From assembly GCF_034190915.1 (NCBI RefSeq), contig NW_026947496.1:55438501-55502500 (forward strand): a stretch of 64,000 bases of DNA. Direction: 5' to 3'. Source of the DNA: Cavia porcellus (lineage: Eukaryota > Chordata > Mammalia > Rodentia > Caviidae). The notes under the pieces are model-generated. The model did not search any database. It saw only the letters and a list, made by a program, of their open reading frames with translations, and was not told the DNA's origin. Below are positions 56,437 through 64,000 of the stretch, piece by piece. The translations under genes and the position numbers were made by a program. How positions within the stretch are numbered: position 1 is the stretch's first letter; each line of letters starts with the position of its first letter.

Positions 56437-57454
56437 ACAAAACCCCAATTGCACAGGAATTATCACAAAGAATAACTGAGATCTCACCCTATTGCACAGC
56501 AAGAGAAACCACCAACCCATAACGTGGGAGAAAATATTTGCCAGCTGTACCTCAGAAAAAAGATTCCTACTGAGAACATATAAAGAATCAAAAAAGTCAG
56601 CCCTCCCAAATATAAAGACCTAAACCAAAAATGGGCACCTGAGATGAATAAAAACTTCTTAGATAAAGAAATACAAATTGCAAATAAATATGTGAAACAA
56701 TGTTCAACATCACTGGTCATTTGAGAGATGTAAACTAAAACAACACTGAGATTCCACCTCACCCCAAAAAGAATGGCTACTATCAAGAAATCAACCAATA
56801 GTAAATGCTAGTGGGGCTGTGAGGAAAAAGGAACCCTTCTCCGCTGTGGGTGGGAATGCAGATTGGTGCACTGTGGAAGTCAGCGTAGAAATTCCTCAAA
56901 AAACTAGGACTAAAAGTCCCTTTCAACCTAGCTATTCTCCTTCTGGATTATCCCAGAAGGATTAAAAACATCATACCACAATGATATATGTGCACCCATG
57001 TTTATAGCAGCACAGTTTGTAATAATAGCCAGATCTTGGAAACAACCTAAGTGTCCACTGACGAGGAATAGATATAAAAGATATAGTATTTTTATACATC
57101 AGAGTACTACTCAGCCAAAAAGAAGGATATTTAGTGAAATAATATACACATGTAAACATCATATTGTTTCACTAGTATGCGAAGCTGAAAGACAAAGCAT
57201 GTATATGTGTATGTGTATGTATATGTATATAAAAAAGTTGTATTACTGAGTTCTCTGAGTTTGCTGGAAAGAAAGATTTGTGCAGGTATTGGTGGGACAA
57301 TTGAATGCAGATGTCTTGTGCTCTGGATGCATTATTTGGGGATGACAGTGAGCAGTGTATGTACCCCTGGCTGATGTGTTTTGAAATTTTGTTGTAGTTT
57401 TTTTCTTCTTTTTTTCTCTCATTTTATTCTTGAAATAAAATAGATTTGGAAAAA
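56437..57454 (+). mobile_element. L1 3' end (ORF2 C-terminus plus 3' UTR), 5'-truncated
   Basis: A 16-bp TSD AAAAACTGCTCAAGAA lies at 56421-56436 and 57455-57470. The first 720 bp encode the end of ORF2 in broken frames (parallel to 19480-20140 of the larger L1), including the segment with CEEKGTLL and GNAD-like text near 56820. The 3' UTR is different from the HAL1-type one and has AATAAA near 57434, so this is another L1 subfamily. Confidence 0.85.
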
Positions 57455-57883
57455 AAAAACTGCTCAAGAATGTGGCCTTTCAGAGAATACTTCTGGGACT
57501 AAAGACATTCTAGAGAAATTCTCAAAGGTGAAGCAATCTCAAACATGTGAAGTGAAGAATAAAAAATGTTAAATTTTATCAAGTATACTCCCACCAACTC
57601 AGTAATATGTAGATATACTTTTCTGTCTAAGAAAACATGCTATCCAACTATTTATAGTATCTTAAAGAGATTAATGAAAACAAAGTATTTTCAGATTGTT
57701 ATATTCTTGAGACCCTCGATAATACTCATTCTGGAAATATGGGCAAACCTCAAGTATCAACTTATAAAAATTTTCAGAATCATGACAATAAAAAAGGCAC
57801 AAGTCAAATTCTAACTCTAATGTTATGCTAGTGCTAGCATGTTGAATGAAAGATTGAACACGTGTCATGAGCCAGTATAAACA

Positions 57884-57902
57884 CACACACATATACACAC
57901 AC
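57884..57902 (+). repeat. (CA)n short run
   Basis: ACACACACACATATACACAC, a broken CA run. Confidence 0.8.
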
Positions 57903-58816
57903 GGAAACACTGAAAGAAGACTGAGAAGAGATATGTCACCTTCTAGCAGCAGTTATCGCTGAAAACTGAAACTACAGGAAATTTTAATTATTTTTTTATG
58001 TGTATATTTTTCTTTAAGTGATATAAACTACAGTAACTCTGTAATTCAACAGCAAGGAAGCACCTGCCGAGGTTAAAGCTCTCTGAGCACACAATCATAA
58101 ACAGCTGCAGGGCCACACTAATAAGAAAGACTTTTCCAATCTTCTGTAACATAGCATCCGTCACACAGGTGAGAAAGAAGTTTAACTTTTTATCTGAAAA
58201 ATCCAATTTGGTTTAAGAGATAAAGCCTATATTATGTTTAGAAGATCATTTAAGAAGTAATCTATTTCACAAAAGGATTTAACTTTATAGTTTATCTTTT
58301 TAGCAGCAAAATTTTTTTAAAAATCTGATTCACATAGTTTTTTAACAGCACATATCCTACATAAATTGTGAGACATTTGCAGGTGAATTGCAAGATTCCT
58401 TTCCTCTGGGTAAAATGCTCTAATGTATATGTGATGATCAATGGTTTGGACAAGGAATACAAATGAGTATGGCAGTTGACACCCTTGTCAGTGTCGGTGT
58501 CATGTGACACGGCCTTCTTCTGCGGCCTAAGAGATGAGAGCGCAGGCAGCCTCTCTCTGTCCTCAGCTTTCCTTCCCTAAACATCCCTGCTTTGCACGTG
58601 GTGGCAGCAAACGCCACGAGACGAGAGGAAAAGACCACGTAAGCACTGTTCACACAGGGGCTGCCATCACCACCTACCACGCTACCCTCCTCTTCCCGGG
58701 GCATCCACAGAGAAACTAATCACAACAGGTTCTGCTCTGGACAAGAGGGCTGGCACTGTCACGCAGTTTCCCTAGCACGCTGGTCTACCCGGACACACAG
58801 GCATACTCGCACTTAC

Positions 58817-58971
58817 ATTCCTCTCTCCTTCAGTGACACGGATTTCATAGCAGTAGGCCAGAAGGATATCAATTAAACTGTAGTACACTTGACGATGAGC
58901 TCTCTTGTCCAACAGGTAAGACTTATTGACAAATTTTCGCAGCTGATACTTCTCTTCCTCAGAAAAAGACA
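58817..58971 (-). CDS. SHQ1: SHQ1 internal coding exon (start of the set seen here)
   Basis: This 155-nt exon encodes 51 complete codons after two bases (TG) that finish a split valine codon. The reading begins [13 protein letters not shown] and includes [14 protein letters not shown], which I recognise as vertebrate SHQ1 near residue 243 onward of a protein of about 577 residues. SHQ1 is a nuclear/cytoplasmic chaperone that holds dyskerin in place of RNA before H/ACA snoRNP and telomerase RNP assembly. The segment belongs to the all-helical SHQ1-specific domain that contacts dyskerin. The acceptor is a pyrimidine-rich TTCTTCTAG and the donor is GTAAGT at 58811-58816. The exon ends on a full codon (AAT), matching the phase of the next exon at 56087. 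The frame remains open beyond the donor for 15 codons, but that part is intron. Confidence comes from motif recall plus splice and phase agreement; no alignment was run. Confidence 0.95.
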
Positions 58972-60976
58972 CTAGAAGAAAATGTATTTAAAATTTAAGT
59001 GTCCCACTCAGTTTTGTAAAACTGCCAAAGTAGACTTGCCAAAGTTAGAATTCTACATATAGAAACTGAAATAAAAGTAATTTCTACTTAACTCTAGAAT
59101 TTAAAAAGTGGATTTCACAACTTTGGCAAGGACAATACCATTCAAATCCTAGTAGAGCTAAAAGAGACACTTCTAAACAATAGCTGCTCTTCCTGTTAGC
59201 ACCACCCCTTAGGTTACGCTGCCTTGTAGTTACGGTTTTGAAATGCCACAGTTACTGACTTTAAAATAAAGATAATAAATACATTCTGACAGCAGGAATT
59301 CCAAATAAAGCACTAGATAAAATTACTCACTATCCACTTACAAAGTTCTATATAAAGGTACAGGGACATCCTCATATACTAATCAGTATTAAGGGTATAA
59401 GATTTATTACTCTTTATCCATATAAAGTTTCACTGAATGTACAAATGAGACTATATTACACACACTAGACTTGTGAGAAAAGAATATTCCTTGTCAAGAT
59501 GGTTTTTTGAGGCCTTTGCATCGCTGACTTCGCACTCTCTTTTCACCTTTGTCTTCATCAACAGCCTCCCCACACTGAAAATCTAGTGCAGATCACACCC
59601 CAGTGTCTCTGGAGCCGTGTGTGATCACACGGGGACGCACAAACGCACATACCTCTCCCTCAACACGACCTCTGGCACATCGCTAATGCAGCTGGTCTGG
59701 GGCTAATTTTCCGACAGAGGAACAGTCTGTGATGTTCCACGCTCTATCCAATCACTCCCCCTACTGATGGGCATGCACTTTGCTTCAACTTTTCTGCTAC
59801 TGCTAATAATGCTACCAAAAAATGCCCTTGCCATATGTCCTTGGATACTGGAAGCTTTATTTCTATAAAAGATTCCCAAGAGTACATTTACTGGCTCCAA
59901 AGTTTAGCTAGTTTTTTACATACTCTATTTAAAGGCTATAAAGACACTCTTTTCTAATAGTCATGGAGAGAAGTTCCTTTTCCTAAATACGCCTTCCACC
60001 CTGTCTGATACTAAATGTAGTAGCTTTTCTTCCTACTACTTTCCAGCTTCATAGATTTAACGTGACTCTGGTAAGAATTTTAAGATGATCAACAAGGAAT
60101 CACATTATTACATGGGATGCACCTGGAGACTTGCTTCTGTCGGACCGAATATGGCAACAGGGAAATGACAGTCACTGCCATGATCTGCCCCATCACTATC
60201 AGGGGAGAGCCAGCACCTCGCCTGACAGTTTTGAATAAGAAAGATGCCAAGTGGCGAGGTGACCTGAGAAGGTTATGTGAAAGCACCTGTGGAGAATGCT
60301 AAGCTCTGTTGCTGGCCCTGACTGTCAGCCAGCAACCGACCAGGGCCCTGAGTTATCCAGTATCAAGGAACAAAATTCTGCCAACCATGCAAGTCTGGAA
60401 GGCCTGTGAGCTCCAGAAAGGAATGCAGCCATCAACACCTATTTAAAAAAAAAAAATTAGCTACAGCCTTCTAAGAGCCTAAGCAGAAGACTCAGAGCCA
60501 GGCGTGAGCCCCGATGCATGCACACAAGCGGTGAGGTCATGAAGGTGACTGTGTGAATCTGTCACAGCATCTCTCTTGCCACAAACTCTGAGCACTGCTT
60601 CCCATGTCTGCTGGCAATCTGGATCTGCTTTCCTGAAGATCAGCTCCTGGAATGTGCTCTGCCCATTTTTCCCTATTGGATAACATGTCAAATTTTTAAG
60701 AACTCTTGGTATATTAGAAATAGAAATCCTAACTACCCCTCTAATTCCGCACTAGGAACACTGATTTTGTTTATGTTAACTTTGGTCATTAAAGTATTTT
60801 TTATGTTGCTAAGTAAATCTATCTTTTTTTTTTCTAAAATAGATTCTGGACTAAGAGCTTTGTTTCTTTCCCCTGAACTGTACACAGTCTCTTTATAATT
60901 TATTGTTTTAATTTCTGTTTAAATGCTTCATCCACCTGGAAGCTATTTTTTTCATATGTTTTAAGGTTTTTAACAG

Positions 60977-61065
60977 AGGCCAGGGATCTAGCTCAGCAGC
61001 ACAAGTGCCTGCCTGGGAAGCGCAAGGTCCTAAGTTCAATTCTTGTACCCAAAAAAAGAGAAAAG
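60977..61065 (+). mobile_element. ID-like tRNA-derived SINE
   Basis: GGCCAGGGATCTAGCTCAGC head, AAGTTCAATTCTTGTACCC and an A-tail. Confidence 0.83.
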
Positions 61066-61297
61066 ATTTCATTTATTCTGGCTGCATAGTTAACTGGGCA
61101 ACCACAGTTTGGCCAGTAAGGCACTTTTTCCTGCTATATTAAGTTATCAACTCTGTCAAATAGATCTGTTGCTCAGTTAAGAATTACTTCAAAGCATTTG
61201 TTTTTTCATTGTGGTAAACACTGCACTTTGTGCCATTTCCTTTACTCAGAACTTCTTGCTAAAACAGAAAAAAGGCATTTAATTATTTACTTATTTA

Positions 61298-61467
61298 TTT
61301 ATTGATATTGGAAATTGAACCCAAGGCTTCATGCATACTAGGCAAGCTTTCTATTACTGAGATACATTCCCTAACCCTTGGATTATTTTTGAGACAGGGT
61401 CTCAGTTGCCCAGACTGGCCTTTATTTTGGGTCTCTAAGTAGCTGGGAATACAGGTGTGCATCACCT
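61298..61467 (-). mobile_element. B4-like composite SINE (ID + B1), old
   Basis: Reverse orientation: an ID-like part to ACTGAGATACATTCCCTAAC, then a B1-like part with GAGACAGGGTCTCAG and AGCTGGGAATACAGG. Confidence 0.7.
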
Positions 61468-61697
61468 GGTTATTTCATTTATCAGCCACTTTGCCAAATA
61501 CTGGCTATGTAGTCTAAAACGACAAACTTATAATACTTATCAATGGTATACTTATTATAAATAAGTTTGTTACATAATGGCAAGTATAAGACCACAGCTC
61601 CTAAGTTTCCCTTGGTTCCTGAAATGTAGGCAAACTATCATAAAGTAGTCTCTTCCATCAAGTCTTCTTACAGTTATTGACAAAACATCATATAACA

Positions 61698-61819
61698 GCC
61701 TGGCACTTGGGGAGCTAAGGCAGGAGAATCATTGTGAGTTTGAGGCCAGTCTACACTACGTAAGCAAGTTCAAGGCCAGCCTGACTACATAATAAGACCC
61801 TGTCTCAAAAAAAAAAAAT
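61698..61819 (+). mobile_element. B1-like SINE (5'-truncated)
   Basis: AGCCTGGCACTTGGGGAGCT, CAAGGCCAGCCTGACTACAT and CCCTGTCTCAAAAAA. Confidence 0.8.
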
Positions 61820-62746
61820 TATACAACACATTTTTCTATTCAATTGTGCACCTTCCCACATTGATAAAACGTAAGCATTACTACATTCTCATATATCTCA
61901 GTGTTCATAAACCTAGAGCAAGAGATGCAGAAAAAATAACAGCTAAAAACATGCATTACTCAGCTCTTTGCTATTATAAGTAAAACACTTTCTAGCATTT
62001 GTCTATGAGAAATTTTTAAGAAACCTAAGCATCTATTTATATAGATATGGCTAAGTAATGGTGTTACCAATCTCTCATCTTGTGAAGTAATTTGTAATTT
62101 TCCTTCCAGCCCTAATCAGACAATCACTTCAAATTCACTTTAAAAAGTTTTTCAACCCAGTTGAAGAAGTGCATCCTTTTTCCATTCTGGTGTTCCACGT
62201 CAAAGTAACCTCTACATCTGTTTCTCCAGGTTTTAGTATCACTCATTATACTCAGATAAATAGAAGCTAGCCTACTGGAACAGGGACCACACAACCCTAA
62301 CATCCAAGAGCAGCGGCTTAAATGAGACAAAATTAGTCTTTCTCATGCTACTCTCTTGGTGAGTCAGGCCTGGATGGCATCTGTTTCCCCATCATATGAC
62401 CTCGATCTGTGGGTCCTAGATATGTTCTTGGGGTTTTTATAACTTCCTAGCCAAACAAAATAAAATAAAATAAGACAAAAAAACAAGAGGAGGGTGGCAA
62501 GCTCTTGGTTTCTTGGGACTTATTCCAGGAAATGCACATATCACTTCTGATCACTTCCCATCACCTAGGACTCAGGCACAAGACCACAGACAGTTGCAAG
62601 GAAAACAAAAGGAATTACAGTCACTGGTCACTTACTCAGCTGTAATCCAAGGAAGCCTTTTACTAAAAAGAAGGAAGACCATGAAAAACACCTGGTTCCC
62701 ACTGTCACCTCTTTGGAGGTGAAGAATTGCTAAAATTCCTTTTCAG

Positions 62747-62895
62747 TCAGGCATAGTGGTGCACACTTGTAATGCCAACACTCAGAAGGCTGAGGCAGGA
62801 GGACTGTTGCAAGTTTAAGACCAGCCTGGGCTATTAAGTGAGTTCAGAGCCAGCCTGAACTGTCTCAAAAAGACCTCTCACACACACACACAAAA
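62747..62895 (+). mobile_element. B1-like SINE ending in a (CA)n run
   Basis: CAGGCATAGTGGTGCACACT, GAGGCAGGAGGACTG, two GCCAGCCTG blocks, then CACACACACACAC as tail. Confidence 0.83.
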
Positions 62896-63059
62896 AGCCT
62901 TTTCAGTATACCCAAACCATTTCCTGAGTAGACAGCTAGCCACCTAGTCCTTTTTCTATCTCTGTTCAACAAGACTTTTTTTTTCTGCTCATCACAACTT
63001 GGCAAGAGCCAGAAGATAATCTGATCAAACATAAACACTGAATCATGCATTGGTCCAGA

Positions 63060-63563
63060 TAAATATCCCTCAAAAGCCCACTTGATAAAGGCTTAGTCTC
63101 CATTCCCTACCACTACTAGGAACAGGTGGAACCTTTAGAAGCTAGGGTACAGTGAGAGATCTTTCCTGGAGGTGTGTCTTTGAAAAGGATAGTGGAGCTG
63201 GGCATGGTGGTACACACATATGCATGCTAAGGCAGGACGATCGCCAGGAGTTCAGGGCCAGCCTGAACTACACAGTAAGACCCTGTCTCAAAAAAACCAA
63301 AAATAAAATAAATAGATAGATAAAAAAGAAGAGTGGGACTCCAGCTCCTTCCTACCCGTCTTTCACATCCTGGACATGGTGGAACAGATGGTTTTTCTAC
63401 GCACTTCTGCCATAACTTACGGCTGTCTCACCACAGACCTGAAAGCAACATGGTCAACAGATCATGGGCTAAAATCTCGAAGACCATGAGGAAAAAATAA
63501 ACCCTTCCTCTTATTTTGATTGTCTCTTATATTTTGTTACAGAAGTGGAAAACTGACTAATAG
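63060..63563 (+). mobile_element. MaLR-type LTR interrupted by a B1 SINE
   Basis: The left part (63060-63196) and right part (63299-63563) flank a B1. The right part has GAAAAAATAAACCCTTCCTC and ends AAAACTGACTAATAG, typical of MaLR LTR 3' ends. Confidence 0.65.
63197..63298 (+). mobile_element. B1-like SINE inside a MaLR LTR
   Basis: GAGCTGGGCATGGTGGTACA, CAGGGCCAGCCTGAACTACA and CCTGTCTCAAAAAA. Confidence 0.83.
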
Positions 63564-63625
63564 AGCCCCAGTCACAATTTTCTAACCTTCTTTTCTTAAC
63601 ACTTATGCTTAGCATGCTTAGTTTG

Positions 63626-63656
<31 letters not shown>

Positions 63657-63869
63657 GTTAAAGGCTTTCAATTCTGGTGGTTTTGCAACTTATCCTCAGT
63701 GGGAATGGGAGGCTCTAAAATACACTTATTTTCAATTTTTTTCTTTTTTTTGTAATCCATTTTATTTCAAAAAGAAAAAAGAAAATACACACTTTAAATT
63801 GCCAGAAGCAATATGTTACTCATTAAAATACTTTTTTAAAAAGTGCCCAAAAAACAACAACAAAAAAAG

Positions 63870-63871
63870 GG

Positions 63872-63899
<28 letters not shown>
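63870..63899 (+). repeat. (GT)n microsatellite
   Basis: About 14 GT units between an A-rich tract and an ID-like SINE. Confidence 0.95.
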
Positions 63900-63903
<4 letters not shown>

Positions 63904-63907
63904 TTTT

Positions 63908-63993
63908 TTGTTTTGGTAGTGCTGCAGATTAAACCGAGGCATGGTTCAATCCCCAGCACTATGCTTTACCACTGAGTTATATGCACAACCCCA
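63908..63993 (-). mobile_element. ID-like SINE, diverged, beside a (GT)n run
   Basis: Reverse orientation: TTTTGGTAGTGCTGCAGATT, TTCAATCCCCAGCACTATGC and ACTGAGTTATATGCACAACC. Confidence 0.6.
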
Positions 63994-64000
63994 GGTTTAA

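Larger units (their letters stand above)
56088..58816 (-). other. SHQ1: SHQ1 intron (2.7 kb)
   Basis: Intron between the exons at 58817 and 56087, with GTAAGT donor and CCAAAACACAG acceptor. It carries an L1 3' end (56437-57454). The rest, 57471-58810, shows no gene: there is a short (CA)n run near 57884-57902 and otherwise unremarkable A/T-rich sequence. Confidence 0.85.
58972..64000 (-). other. SHQ1: SHQ1 intron, partial (upstream side), 58972 to window end
   Basis: This is intronic sequence upstream of the exon at 58971. The exons for the N-terminal CS domain and the first part of the SHQ1 domain (including the segment preceding the split valine) were searched for by motif and not seen, so they lie beyond 64000. 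Between 58972 and 60960 I recognise no gene. The stretch 59700-59900 looks like an old repeat, with A/T-rich text resembling ancient L1 or DNA-transposon ends, but I cannot name it. The right end carries SINEs, a MaLR LTR and a (GT)n run, listed separately. Confidence 0.8.

Noticed and set aside
58534..58810. Relatively GC-rich stretch downstream of an SHQ1 exon that might be a further exon
   Set aside because: The exon's GTAAGT donor and the exact phase match to 56087 place this in the intron.
60089..60440. Possible coding or MLT1-like segment with higher GC
   Set aside because: Short opposing frames only; the text faintly resembles an old MaLR LTR but not enough to call.

Overview
The window is nuclear DNA of a mammal, most likely a non-murid rodent. 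The SINE content points there: many 7SL-derived B1-like elements (several quasi-dimeric, about 150 bp), a tRNA-derived ID-like SINE that is still young, and rodent-type MaLR and IAP-like LTRs. A castorimorph (beaver / kangaroo-rat group) would fit, but I cannot fix the species from sequence alone. There is no bacterial-type gene content; almost all short ORFs are chance or repeat-derived.

The only host protein-coding gene I can support is SHQ1, the H/ACA ribonucleoprotein assembly chaperone, on the minus strand. Four consecutive internal coding exons lie at 58817-58971, 56034-56087, 50959-51082 and 23311-23431. All have consensus splice sites and compatible phases, and together they read through 454 nt of the conserved dyskerin-binding SHQ1-specific domain. 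The remaining exons (N-terminal CS domain and first part of the SHQ1 domain to the right; acidic C-terminal tail to the left) were not found and probably lie outside the window. The whole window is therefore SHQ1 exons plus intron.

The introns are a layered retroelement record. At 12629-20707 sits a decayed LINE-1 bounded by a perfect 17-bp target-site duplication (TSD). A 2.5-kb ORF1-only L1 derivative ('half-L1', HAL1-like) inserted into its ORF2 at 15264-17733, and just beyond it is a 26-bp poly(A) run with its own TSD, apparently a retrotransposition event that copied only the tail. A second, end-to-end HAL1-like copy lies at 51374-54486. At 31733-34718 an unusual element combines thirteen 122/123-bp tandem monomers with the same L1-type 3' UTR and has no ORF at all; it is bounded by a perfect 18-bp TSD and was later hit by a 480-bp IAP-like solo LTR with a 6-bp TSD. 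Other layers are a 3' HAL1/L1 fragment carrying another solo LTR (25786-27158), a degenerate gammaretrovirus-like provirus with paired short LTRs (about 41200-45870), a cluster of three MaLR LTRs (46.6-48.5 kb), an L1 3' end (56437-57454), and about 30 SINEs.

The most interesting system is this family of non-autonomous L1 relatives sharing one 3' UTR: full L1 (ORF1+ORF2), HAL1-like (ORF1 only, with a YY1-like motif at its 5' end), and the monomer-array element (no ORF). Together they suggest L1 machinery mobilising progressively reduced derivatives in this lineage.
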